Source of the DNA: Planctomycetota bacterium
GTDB lineage: Bacteria; Planctomycetota; Phycisphaerae; WQYP01
DNA length: 8,087 nt
Assembly (NCBI GenBank): GCA_021816165.1
Contig: JAKAYZ010000061.1
Coordinates: forward strand, 1 to 8,087
Direction: 5' to 3'
Shown: piece by piece, positions 1 through 6,315 of the stretch
How positions within the stretch are numbered: the first letter of the stretch is position 1
How the letters are laid out: every line of letters begins with the position of its first letter
Notes under the pieces: generated by a model
What the model was told of the DNA's origin: nothing
The model's database searches: none
The model's input: only the letters and a program-made list of their open reading frames with translations
Made by a program: the position numbers and the translations under genes

Positions 1-1
1 T

Positions 2-1780
2 ATTATCCGCGCCATCTACCTTCCCGCCGGCACAAAGGCAACCGGCCCGAATCCGCGGATACAGGCGGCGCCGGCAGACCCCGTGCGGGTTACGCAGACG
101 CTGTCCGCCCGGGCTTTGACCGAGCCGCAACCGGGTTTGCACACCTACGACATGGGACAGAATATGGTGGGTTGGGTCCGCATGAAGGTCAGCGGGCAGC
201 CGGGCCAGAAAATCGTGATCCGGCATGGCGAAATGAAAAACCCGGATGGAACGATCTATACATCAAATTTACGTGGGGCCATGGCCACGGATATTTATTA
301 CCTCAAGGGCGGAGAAGAGTTGCTTGAACCGATGTTTACCTTTCACGGATTCCGCTATGTGGAAGTCCGCGGCCTGAGCGCATCGCCAAAACTTACGGAC
401 TTGGAGGGCGTGGTTATTCACTCGCACTTCCGGCGCACAGGACATTTCGCGAGTTCCAGCCCGGCTATCAACCAGCTGTACAGCAATATTGTGTGGTCCC
501 AGCGGGGCAATCATGTTTCAATCCCAACGGACTGTCCGCAACGTGATGAACGCCTGGGCTGGACCGGAGATACACAGTTTTTTATACCAACCGGGGTGAT
601 GAATTTTGATGTCTCGGCATTTTTCACCAGTTGGCTGGTGACATTGTGCCAGGATTCACAGTCCGCCAATGGATCGTTTGCCGATGTTGCGCCTTCCGTG
701 TGGGGCAACAACGGTGTTACCGCATGGGGCGATGCAGCTTTAATCTGCACCCATCAGATATACCGCACGTATGGTGATACACGCATCATCCGGCGGCATT
801 ACGCGGCCATGCGGCGGTACTTTAAGTATCCGGCCAGCCTGACCCGCAACGGCATTATGACCGCCCAAGGTTTTGGAGACTGGCTGAACATGGGCGGCGG
901 TGCGAGCATGCAGGTAATCGGCACGGCCTATTATGCCATGCTCGCCGGCATCATGGCTGAAATGGCTTCCGCCATCGGACAAACTTCCGATGCGCACGGC
1001 TTTGCGCAGTTGCATAAGCAGTTAAAACGGTCCTTTGCCTCCAAACTTATTCTGCCGGACGGCAAAATTGCACAAAGCAGCCAGACCGGCTTCGCACTGG
1101 CTTTCACAATGGGGCTTGTTCCGGATAATTTGCGCCCGAAAGCGGCGCGGCAGTTTGCGGCGGATATCCAACACCGCGACTGGCATCTGGCGACGGGTTT
1201 CATCGGCACGCCGCGATTATTGCCTGCATTAAACATCGCCGGGCGGAACGATATCGCCTACAAACTTCTTTTTCAAACATCCATGCCTTCATGGCTTTAT
1301 CAGGTAAAAACGGGCGGATCAACCACCATGTGGGAGCGCTGGAACGGCTGGAGCAAATCGTCCGGCTTTGCCCCGATTACGATGAACTCTTTTAATCATT
1401 ATGCATTTGGCGCGGTGGGACAATATCTGTACCGGAACATCGCGGGCATTCAAGACGAGCAACCGGGCTACAGGCGTATCCTGCTTTGTCCCGTACCGGG
1501 ACGGGGTCTGGCATGGGCCCGAGGCGAATATGAATCGATCAGCGGGAAAATCGCCTGCGGGTGGAAGTTGCGCCATGGTATATTAACGGTGGATGTGGAA
1601 ATACCCGTCAATACCACGGCCCGGATGGTGCTGCCGTCACATACACCCGATCAGGTAACGGAAAGCGGCCGTCCAGTCGATCAGGCCAGCGGAGTACGGC
1701 TGCTGGCCAGACACCGGCAATCGGTGGAAATGGACCTGCAGTCCGGCAGTTACCATTTTCAGACGCACTGGAATTTATAG
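2..1780 (+). CDS. Alpha-L-rhamnosidase, GH78 family (5' end outside window)
   Basis: Glycoside hydrolase that removes terminal alpha-L-rhamnose from plant or algal polysaccharides and glycosides by the inverting mechanism known for GH78. The frame is open back to the window edge. An internal GTG/ATG start would be wrong, because residues before base 83 (PNPRIQAAPADPVRVTQ) match the usual linker preceding the conserved domain. About 592 residues are visible, against roughly 900–1000 in full-length enzymes, so the N-terminal beta-sandwich domains are missing. Family signatures seen in order: DMGQNMVGWVRMKVSG (bases 150–197), FTFHGFRYVEVRG, the catalytic-barrel motif TDCPQRDERLGWTGD with Asp at 530 and the presumed general acid Glu at 548, then GGSTTMWERWNGW with the presumed catalytic base Glu at 1334. 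The C-terminus (PGYRRILLCPVPGRGLAWARGEYES onward) is the usual GH78 C-terminal beta-sandwich, ending at a TAG. Any signal peptide is out of view. Catalytic-residue roles are transferred from family knowledge. Family assignment is very secure; substrate is not determinable. Confidence 0.96.
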   Translation: MIRAIYLPAGTKATGPNPRIQAAPADPVRVTQTLSARALTEPQPGLHTYDMGQNMVGWVRMKVSGQPGQKIVIRHGEMKNPDGTIYTSNLRGAMATDIYYLKGGEELLEPMFTFHGFRYVEVRGLSASPKLTDLEGVVIHSHFRRTGHFASSSPAINQLYSNIVWSQRGNHVSIPTDCPQRDERLGWTGDTQFFIPTGVMNFDVSAFFTSWLVTLCQDSQSANGSFADVAPSVWGNNGVTAWGDAALICTHQIYRTYGDTRIIRRHYAAMRRYFKYPASLTRNGIMTAQGFGDWLNMGGGASMQVIGTAYYAMLAGIMAEMASAIGQTSDAHGFAQLHKQLKRSFASKLILPDGKIAQSSQTGFALAFTMGLVPDNLRPKAARQFAADIQHRDWHLATGFIGTPRLLPALNIAGRNDIAYKLLFQTSMPSWLYQVKTGGSTTMWERWNGWSKSSGFAPITMNSFNHYAFGAVGQYLYRNIAGIQDEQPGYRRILLCPVPGRGLAWARGEYESISGKIACGWKLRHGILTVDVEIPVNTTARMVLPSHTPDQVTESGRPVDQASGVRLLARHRQSVEMDLQSGSYHFQTHWNL

Positions 1781-1796
1781 CAGGCCTGTGGAAACC

Positions 1797-3152
1797 TCAG
1801 AGTTCCTTTACCACCAGGCTGGCCAGTCCGCTGCGTTCCGGCCGTTCCAAGGTTACATGGCCGACAATTTCCGAGGCCTTCAGTTTTTCAATTGTAAAGG
1901 ACAATCCGTTGGAATTCGCATCCAGATAGGGATTATCAATCTGCTCCGCGTCGCCGGTAAGGACGATTTTGGTGAATACCCCCACGCGCCTGGCGATGTT
2001 TTTTATTTCGTGCGGAGTCAGGTTCTGTGCTTCATCCACGATCATAAACTGATGGGGAATACTGCGGCCCCGGATATAGGTTAAGGCCTCAAGCACAACT
2101 TTGCCGCCTTCGATCAGTGCTTTGAGCTTGGCCTCGGTATTGGCGCTTTCCGCACTGTGAACGCGACGATCGGCCAGCAGAAACTCCAGATTGTCAAAGA
2201 TTGGCTGCATCCACGCGGCCATTTTCTCATCCTTGCTGCCGGGCAAAAAGCCGATATCACGGCCTAAAGGCATAATCGGCCGGGCGACCAACAGCCGTTC
2301 ATAGCGCTGTTCATTAAAACATTTCGTCATGCCGGCGGCCAAGGCCAGCAGAGTTTTCCCGGTGCCGGCGGTGCCCATGAGCGTCACCATCTGAATGTCA
2401 TCATCCAGAAGCAGGTCCAGCGCCATGATCTGCTGCAAATTGCGCGGCAAGATGCCGAAACAGGCTTTTTTTGTCCGTGTCAGCGGAAGCGCCGCATGGA
2501 GGGAGGCGACATAACGGCCCAGTCCGGTCTGGCTCTGGTCGGCGTTGTTCTTCAGCAGGACGTATTCGTTGGGAAACAGGGGCGGATCGAGCGCGGCGAG
2601 AACCGGGTCCGTAGAATCCAGCCGTTTGGCGGCATACAGCCGGTCGATCGCCGCCCCATCGGTGACGATTTCCCGGCAGCCGGAATAGAGTGTTTCATAG
2701 TCCACCTTCTGGGATTCAAAATCCTGTGTATCAATGCCGAGGGCATCGGATTTAATTCGCGCATTGATATCTTTACTGATAAAAATGACATGTTTCCCGG
2801 CTTGTTTAAGCCGCCAGGCGGATGCGATGATCCGGTTGTCCGGCACGGATTCGTTGAGTCCAGGAACATGGGTTGCTTCCATGTCCACCCGAATACAGCC
2901 ATTGTGCCCATTCCATTGTACGCCGTCGGCCAAATGGCCTTTTTCACGGAGCTGGTCAAGATGACGAATGACCATCCGGGCGTTGCGGCCGACATCGTTG
3001 GAGTCCTTCTTGAACTTATCCAGTTCCTCAAGGACATCAAAGGGGATGACCACCTGATTGTCATCAAAGGAAAACAATGAGTTTGGGTTGTGAAGCAGAA
3101 CACTGGTATCAAGTACAAAATACTTCGCGGTCGATTTGGCTGCTGCCATCAC
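1797..3152 (-). CDS. PIN domain–PhoH ATPase fusion (PhoH2 type)
   Basis: Cytoplasmic protein joining an N-terminal PIN ribonuclease domain to a C-terminal PhoH P-loop ATPase. PhoH2 proteins of this architecture have been described as RNA helicase/RNases, sometimes in toxin–antitoxin settings. The PIN domain (about residues 10–150) shows the acidic residues expected for metal binding: VLDTSVL (Asp15), VLEELDKFK (Glu42/43), PDNRIIA (Asp105) and ISKDINARIK (Asp128). The PhoH domain (about 230–450) shows Walker A GTAGTGKT (260–267), ARPIMPLGRDIGFLPG (290–305) and Walker B IVDEAQN (371–377), with LTGDAEQIDNPYLD near residue 400. At 451 residues it is full length for the family. The start is either GTG at 3152 or ATG at 3149; an AGAGG lies 8 and 11 bases upstream respectively, so the choice is nearly neutral. 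No partner antitoxin gene is evident upstream, where there is instead a structured leader. It converges on the rhamnosidase gene. Confidence 0.95.
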   Translation of the reverse strand: MMAAAKSTAKYFVLDTSVLLHNPNSLFSFDDNQVVIPFDVLEELDKFKKDSNDVGRNARMVIRHLDQLREKGHLADGVQWNGHNGCIRVDMEATHVPGLNESVPDNRIIASAWRLKQAGKHVIFISKDINARIKSDALGIDTQDFESQKVDYETLYSGCREIVTDGAAIDRLYAAKRLDSTDPVLAALDPPLFPNEYVLLKNNADQSQTGLGRYVASLHAALPLTRTKKACFGILPRNLQQIMALDLLLDDDIQMVTLMGTAGTGKTLLALAAGMTKCFNEQRYERLLVARPIMPLGRDIGFLPGSKDEKMAAWMQPIFDNLEFLLADRRVHSAESANTEAKLKALIEGGKVVLEALTYIRGRSIPHQFMIVDEAQNLTPHEIKNIARRVGVFTKIVLTGDAEQIDNPYLDANSNGLSFTIEKLKASEIVGHVTLERPERSGLASLVVKEL

Positions 3153-3187
3153 TGCGTTTACCTCTGGCCGCCGTCAAACTAACTACC

Positions 3188-3230
3188 GGGCCGTACGGCA
3201 CACCCGGAACACCAGCCTTGCGGCTGGCCT
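3188..3230 (-). promoter_or_regulatory. Paired hairpins in the PhoH 5' leader
   Basis: Two adjacent inverted repeats lie 35–80 bases before the PhoH start. CCAGCC (3212–3217) pairs perfectly with GGCTGG (3222–3227) around a four-base loop, and can extend by AACA/TGTT pairing with a small bulge. Next to it, CCGGG (3187–3191) and CCCGG (3203–3207) flank the palindrome CCGTACGG. Neither is followed by a T-tract in the minus direction, so they look like leader structure rather than a terminator. Function is unknown and the hairpins could equally act in the opposite transcript. Confidence 0.4.
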
Positions 3231-3258
3231 GTTAATGCCGGTCCATACTGCATCACCA

Positions 3259-3284
3259 ATCGCATCGGCAGATGGATCGCATCG
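3259..3284. repeat. Nine-base direct repeat near the PhoH transcription start
   Basis: ATCGCATCG occurs at 3259–3267 and again at 3276–3284, a 17-base period, overlapping and just downstream of the predicted minus-strand start site near 3283. The position would suit an operator for a DNA-binding regulator, but two short copies could also be chance. Confidence 0.3.
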
Positions 3285-3289
3285 TTTGT

Positions 3290-3320
3290 ATTATCGACAA
3301 TATCCTGCCTCGAGCGTCAA
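3290..3320 (-). promoter_or_regulatory. Candidate sigma70-type promoter for the PhoH gene
   Basis: Read on the minus strand, TTGACG (complement of 3315–3320) and GATAAT (complement of 3290–3295) each match the consensus hexamers at 5 of 6 positions. The spacer is 19 bases, longer than the preferred 17, which lowers confidence. It would give a transcript starting near 3283 and a leader of about 130 bases before the PhoH start. Confidence 0.4.
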
Positions 3321-3440
3321 GGCAACGGTCCGGCTGAAGGCCGACCAAATCAATTCGTTAAGGAAGTGCTAAAATTATCGCAATATTGAATGATGGTGCA
3401 TACAATCGGCTTTCCGGTAGGTTTTCCGGGTTTCATTAGG

Positions 3441-3459
3441 CGGCCGAAGCGGCCGTTTT
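3441..3459 (+). terminator. Weak hairpin with short T-run
   Basis: CGGCC (3441–3445) pairs with GGCCG (3451–3455) over a five-base loop GAAGC, followed by TTTT. The stem is only five pairs and the T-run is short, and no plus-strand gene precedes it. At best it would insulate the downstream promoter from upstream read-through. Confidence 0.2.
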
Positions 3460-3564
3460 GGCAGCCGCCCGAAGCGGGGACCTTGGCGCATCGGCAATTC
3501 CGGGGTGCGAATACCGTGCTCCGGCGGCAAAAACTTTGCGCTCCACAGCCGCGGCGCAGTGCAT

Positions 3565-3592
3565 TTGCCTTCCCGGTTCAGGAAATTATAAT
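3565..3592 (+). promoter_or_regulatory. Sigma70-type promoter for the small ORF and membrane protein
   Basis: TTGCCT (3565–3570, 4 of 6 consensus) is separated by 16 bases from a perfect TATAAT (3587–3592). The predicted start is near 3599. Downstream lie the 75-residue ORF and the membrane-protein gene, both on the same strand, making this the best candidate for driving both. Confidence 0.5.
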
Positions 3593-3647
3593 TCAAAAAG
3601 CTTCCGGTCAATATGGACATCCGGACGAATAGAGAAAGCGACCAATC

Positions 3648-3875
3648 TTGTTCAGGCTTTATGTCCGATCCCGGCCGATCGGCGAATCATATGAAGAAAT
3701 GCGCCATCGCATGATAGATGAGACATGCCGATTCCTGGAGTGGGGTCTGGCCAACCCGGAGGCGGCTGTTCGAATACCCGTGCATCCGGTTGGAGATGAT
3801 AACTTTTCCCCGGCTGTCCGGACCCTTTTCTGGCAGTTTATTTTTCGCGAGGATTTTGGTCCACCCGGCCTGTAG
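3648..3875 (+). CDS. Small hypothetical protein, about 58–75 residues
   Basis: Not recognised. The translation looks protein-like: a charged amphipathic segment (SYEEMRHRMIDETCRFLEW), then RIPVHPVGDDNFSP and an aromatic-rich C-terminus (TLFWQFIFREDFGPPGL), with no signal peptide or membrane helix. The start is uncertain. TTG at 3648 gives 75 residues and ATG at 3699 gives 58; neither has a clear Shine-Dalgarno, and an in-frame TAG at 3630 limits extension. It sits about 50 bases after a good promoter and 60 bases before a co-directional gene, which supports a small operon. The absence of an SD and its small size leave real doubt; it may be a chance frame. Confidence 0.45.
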   Translation: MFRLYVRSRPIGESYEEMRHRMIDETCRFLEWGLANPEAAVRIPVHPVGDDNFSPAVRTLFWQFIFREDFGPPGL

Positions 3876-3935
3876 GCCCCGGCAGTTTCGTATTGATGGC
3901 GGAAATCGGGTTGGCGAAATATCACAGGAGTTCAC

Positions 3936-4550
3936 ATGGCAGTGGTGGCAACAATCAGCTCTTGGGAAAAGAAGCGGCCCCTGCTGCTGGCCACACTTGT
4001 GCTCGCGGCGGCGGCCTGGCTGGCCTGGGATGGCTGGTTAAACTGGCCCGCCCAGGACAATCAGATAGTCAAGAAAATGCTGGTCTCGCATGACGTCTCC
4101 ACCGCCGGGAAGAAGTTGCTGCGGACATGGCCGGGGTGGCAGGCGGCCTCCGCGAATCAGCGCCTCGAATTTGACCGTTTTGTTCACCGCTCCAATTTTT
4201 CAGGCTGGCACAGCGTAACGGATATTAAAAACCAGCGTTGGATTTTTCTGGTGATGGTATGCGTAGGCATCGGCAGTCTTTTCTGGTTCAGCCGGGTGCG
4301 GGGACGCAAACTTTCCGCCGATGAAAGCGGCCTGCTGCTTGCGGACAACACCCGGATCGACTGGTCTCAGATCACGATCATTGACAATCGCAGGTGGACG
4401 AGCCACGGTATTGTAACGTTAACCTACACCACAGCCGGCAACGAAACACGCCATACGAAAATGGACGGCGTTATCTATGAAAATATCGGTCCGCTGCTCA
4501 ATGAAGTCGCCGCGCGGGCAAAGAGCGCAAAAATGGTTCCCCCGCCCTGA
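3936..4550 (+). CDS. Membrane protein of unknown function, two predicted helices
   Basis: Not recognised as a named family. A good AGGAG (3926–3930) five bases upstream fixes the ATG. The 204 residues show a first hydrophobic helix at about 14–33 (PLLLATLVLAAAAWLAW), a roughly 65-residue loop with tryptophan-rich, basic and polar stretches, and a second helix at about 103–119 (WIFLVMVCVGIGSLFWF). A C-terminal region of about 80 residues follows with alternating beta-like pattern (LLLADNTRIDWSQITIIDN…GIVTLTYTTAG). By the positive-inside rule, the WEKKR at residues 10–14 and RVRGRK after helix 2 suggest both ends are cytoplasmic and the loop is outside. The C-terminal beta-rich pattern resembles small bacterial PH-like membrane-anchored domains, but this is an impression only. 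It is likely cotranscribed with the preceding small ORF. Confidence 0.85.
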   Translation: MAVVATISSWEKKRPLLLATLVLAAAAWLAWDGWLNWPAQDNQIVKKMLVSHDVSTAGKKLLRTWPGWQAASANQRLEFDRFVHRSNFSGWHSVTDIKNQRWIFLVMVCVGIGSLFWFSRVRGRKLSADESGLLLADNTRIDWSQITIIDNRRWTSHGIVTLTYTTAGNETRHTKMDGVIYENIGPLLNEVAARAKSAKMVPPP

Positions 4551-4583
4551 CGCCTGCAGCCAGCAGTCGTAAACAGCGGAATT

Positions 4584-4602
4584 ATCGGCCGCAGACGCCG
4601 AT
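4584..4602 (+). terminator. Hairpin after the membrane-protein gene (weak terminator)
   Basis: ATCGGC (4584–4589) pairs perfectly with GCCGAT (4597–4602) across a seven-base loop, 33 bases past the stop. There is no T-tract, so intrinsic termination is doubtful. A second GC-rich hairpin CCGGC–GCCGG lies at 4618–4630. Together they may mark the 3' end of the upstream transcript. Confidence 0.3.
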
Positions 4603-4672
4603 ATGGCCCGCCTCTAACCGGCCGGGCCGGGATGTCCGCGGATGTAAACCGGATGCACGGGAGCCTTTTATC

Positions 4673-4701
4673 TTGACGGGTTAAAACCTCAATTACATAA
4701 T
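4673..4701 (+). promoter_or_regulatory. Strong sigma70-type promoter for HU
   Basis: TTGACG (4673–4678) and CATAAT (4696–4701) each match consensus at 5 of 6 positions with the optimal 17-base spacer. The predicted start is near 4708, giving a leader of about 75 bases. This is the best promoter in the window and fits the high expression usual for nucleoid proteins. Confidence 0.65.
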
Positions 4702-4713
4702 GCCCATCTAATG

Positions 4714-4738
4714 CTTGCCGGTGAAAGTCCGCCGCAAG
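4714..4738 (+). promoter_or_regulatory. Hairpin in the HU leader
   Basis: CTTGC-CGG (4714–4721) pairs with CCG-GCAAG (4729–4731 and 4734–4738) around a seven-base loop, with a two-base bulge. It begins a few bases after the predicted transcription start and ends 30 bases before the ribosome binding site. It could stabilise the mRNA 5' end; no riboswitch class is recognised. Confidence 0.3.
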
Positions 4739-4782
4739 GCTGATACTGTTGAGCACTTGAATTAACCGGGGGATGCGCACCC

Positions 4783-5112
4783 ATGAGCACGATCACAAAA
4801 AAAGAACTGATTGAATCAGTGGCTGATAAAATCAACGCACCACGCAGCGATGTAAAGCGGATAGTGCAGGCTTTTCTGGATGAGGTGATCAACGAGCTGG
4901 GCCGGAACAATCGCCTGGAATTTCGCGATTTCGGCGTTTTTCAATGTCGGTCCCGCGCCGCACGTATCGCCCAAAATCCAAAGACTTTGGACCGCGTTCC
5001 CGTGCCGAGCAGGCGGAAGGTTCTGTTTAAGGCGGGCCGACTTATGAAAGAGCGGATCAACGCCTCCCCGGTTGAGGCCAGTCCCAACCCTTCGCCAATG
5101 CCCGGCAAGTAA
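4783..5112 (+). CDS. HU/IHF-family DNA-binding protein
   Basis: Small histone-like nucleoid protein that binds and bends DNA as a dimer. The 109 residues follow the family layout: N-terminal helices (TKKELIESVADKI, then DVKRIVQAFLDEVINEL), the core strand NRLEFRDFGVFQ (43–54), and the beta-arm with RIAQNPKT (61–68) and its intercalating proline position Pro66. The arm closes with RVPVPSRRKVLFKAGRLMKERI (71–92). The last 17 residues are a proline/serine-rich tail beyond the usual 90–95-residue length. The EFRDFGVF and AQNPKT variants are common in PVC-group HU proteins, from memory. A GGGGGA (4768–4773) nine bases upstream supports the ATG. It has its own promoter and is probably monocistronic, converging on TatD. 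Confidence 0.95.
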   Translation: MSTITKKELIESVADKINAPRSDVKRIVQAFLDEVINELGRNNRLEFRDFGVFQCRSRAARIAQNPKTLDRVPVPSRRKVLFKAGRLMKERINASPVEASPNPSPMPGK

Positions 5113-5144
5113 AACCGGGCTTAAAAATAATCCCCGGCAATTCC

Positions 5145-5160
5145 GCGGTGAGAACGCCGC
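5145..5160. terminator. Stable hairpin between the convergent HU and TatD genes
   Basis: GCGGTG (5145–5150) pairs with CGCCGC (5155–5160), one G·T pair, across an AGAA tetraloop. It lies 32 bases after the HU stop and three bases after the TatD stop. On the minus strand a second weak stem CCGGG–CCCGG (5116–5136) follows and ends in TTTT. Together they plausibly separate the two converging transcripts, although neither hairpin has a long T-tract. Confidence 0.4.
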
Positions 5161-5162
5161 AT

Positions 5163-5939
5163 CTATTGGAGCAGCGACGGGCCAAAAAAGCAGGCCGCAT
5201 TTGCCGTCGTGATGCGCTCCACCATATCCACCGAAATCCCTCTTTCGACAGCGATTTGTTCAGCGACATGAACCACATGAGCCGGTTCATTTATTCTTAT
5301 CTTGCGCACAGGCTGCGGGCTTAGATATGGAGAATCGGTTTCAACGAGAAAACGATCCTCGGGAGCCATTCGGGCAGCCTGACGGACAAAGGGAGCGTTC
5401 TTATAAGTCACGATGCCCGTAAAGCCCAAATAAGCGCCAAGAGCAATCCACTGCCGAGCCTCTTCCTGAGTGCCGGTAAAGCAATGCACAACAAATTTTA
5501 AATGTTGATAATTGGTCATTATTTCCAGTGCGTCGGCGTGCGCATCGCGAACATGTAGAACAACCGGCTTGCCGCACTCGCCGGCAAGGTCCAGTTGCGC
5601 CCGAAAAACGCGCTTCTGCAAGTCCACCGGGGCTGAATTTCCATGATAATCCAGCCCGCACTCCCCCACCGCCAGAAGCCGGGGAAGGTTCATTACGGAA
5701 CGGCGGAGCTCATCCATATTTTCCAATGTAATTTCCGCCGCGTGGTGAGGGTGATAGCCTAACGCCAAAAATACCTCGGATCGCCGGAGCACAAGCGCGT
5801 CGGCCAGCCGGTGATCCGCCGGATGTGTGCCGATGGTTATCATCCGTTCCACGCCTGCGGCAACGGCCCGGGAAATCGCCTCGTCCTGTATTTCCCGAAG
5901 TCCGTCATAAGTCAAATGGCAGTGCGTATCGATTAACAT
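5163..5939 (-). CDS. TatD-family metal-dependent hydrolase (putative DNase)
   Basis: TIM-barrel metalloenzyme of the TatD family; characterised members are 3'-5' exonucleases acting on DNA (and RNA) in repair or nucleic-acid turnover. The 258 residues match the family's usual 255–265. Metal-binding motifs all present: IDTHCH (His6, His8), GECGLDY (Glu93), VLHVRDA (His129), VVHCFTG (His152) and VETDSPYL (Asp202). The segment RINEPAHVVHVAEQIA and a terminal TTANAACFFG are also typical. The ATG at 5939 gives the canonical N-terminus, but no Shine-Dalgarno precedes it; instead a -10-like box lies six bases away, so it may be read from a leaderless mRNA. The family name is secure. The exact substrate is not, since many paralogues are uncharacterised, so no symbol is given. 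Confidence 0.94.
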   Translation of the reverse strand: MLIDTHCHLTYDGLREIQDEAISRAVAAGVERMITIGTHPADHRLADALVLRRSEVFLALGYHPHHAAEITLENMDELRRSVMNLPRLLAVGECGLDYHGNSAPVDLQKRVFRAQLDLAGECGKPVVLHVRDAHADALEIMTNYQHLKFVVHCFTGTQEEARQWIALGAYLGFTGIVTYKNAPFVRQAARMAPEDRFLVETDSPYLSPQPVRKIRINEPAHVVHVAEQIAVERGISVDMVERITTANAACFFGPSLLQ

Positions 5940-5945
5940 GCGGCA

Positions 5946-5974
5946 ATTTTAGCCGTATTGATCAGGCATTCCAA
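5946..5974 (-). promoter_or_regulatory. Putative leaderless promoter of the TatD gene
   Basis: On the minus strand, TTGGAA (complement of 5969–5974, 4 of 6) and TAAAAT (complement of 5946–5951, 5 of 6) are spaced by exactly 17 bases. Only six bases separate the -10 box from the ATG, so transcription would start at or next to the A of the start codon. This matches the missing ribosome binding site. Confidence 0.45.
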
Positions 5975-6222
5975 CAGACCGGACGCGGGACTTCCGGGTC
6001 GATATTTACATTTTGCTTACGCCAAGCTTGCAGATTCTTACCCCATTCTTTGTAGAATTTTTTCATCCAGGTCACATGGCGCTGGCGCATCCGGGCTAAA
6101 TTAGCTCCATCAACATTCGGCCTGTCGGCAGGTCGGTGTTCGATGATATTCGACATCCCGCAGTTGGCGGATTGGCGATTATCCAAACCTTTCACTTGCA
6201 CCACATCTTTCCCGCCAGGCAA
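5962..6222 (-). pseudogene. Possible degraded coding fragment (prepilin-like C-terminus?)
   Basis: A minus-strand frame of 86 codons from TTG 6222 (limited by an in-frame TAA at 6253–6255). It has protein-like composition at its 3' half: GANLARMRQRHVTWMKKFYKEWGKN and on to a TGA. The segment GAN…HVTWMKK recalls the ADGHVxWMKK end of the H-X9-DG prepilin-like proteins abundant in PVC bacteria, but the expected Asp-Gly before His is Gln-Arg here. No start codon has a ribosome binding site, and its 3' end overlaps the TatD promoter. I read it as a remnant of a lost gene; it may instead be a chance frame. Confidence 0.25.
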
Positions 6223-6262
6223 CTGCCGGTCCGCTACCGGCGGTTGCCTTTTTTATTGTTTT
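6218..6262 (+). terminator. Strong intrinsic terminator, plus strand
   Basis: GGCAACTGCCGG (6218–6229) pairs with CCGGCGGTTGCC (6237–6248) over 12 base pairs, one of them T·G, with a seven-base loop. TTTTTT-ATTG-TTTT (6249–6262) follows directly. This is a textbook plus-strand terminator. Both flanking genes are on the minus strand and no plus-strand gene is evident upstream, so it may end a small RNA or be left from a lost gene. It has no T-tract for minus-strand use. Confidence 0.8.
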
Positions 6263-6315
6263 GGATAAGCGCCACCGAGATGGATTGCCCCCGCAACGAA
6301 GCCGCCTGGGTAGCA

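Larger units (their letters stand above)
3153..3647. other. 495-base spacer between the PhoH gene and the small ORF
   Basis: No convincing protein gene is visible here; the frames that stay open give proline- and arginine-rich, low-complexity-like translations without ribosome binding sites. The spacer holds the PhoH promoter, leader hairpins and direct repeat described separately, a bulged hairpin GGTCCGGC…GCCGACC (3328–3347), a short GC hairpin CGGCC–GGCCG with four T (3441–3459), and the plus-strand promoter at 3565–3592. Confidence 0.5.

Noticed and set aside
2496..3080. Open frame of 194 codons on the plus strand opposite the PIN-PhoH gene
   Set aside because: It lies wholly inside the PIN domain coding region and its translation shows no family features; it is an antisense shadow of codon use.
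3375..3632. Opposed open frames of about 80 codons on both strands in the spacer
   Set aside because: Both give proline/arginine-rich translations from a GC-rich hairpin area without ribosome sites or recognisable motifs.
4713..4745. Riboswitch-like leader before HU (GGTGAAAGTCC, vaguely cobalamin-like)
   Set aside because: Far too short for a cobalamin riboswitch and lacks its other conserved boxes, and HU is not a target of such control. Kept only as a simple hairpin.
6060..6254. 6S RNA or tRNA ending at the plus-strand terminator
   Set aside because: No long closing stem with a central bubble as in 6S RNA, and no T-arm or acceptor pairing for a tRNA. Only an unassigned transcript can be proposed.
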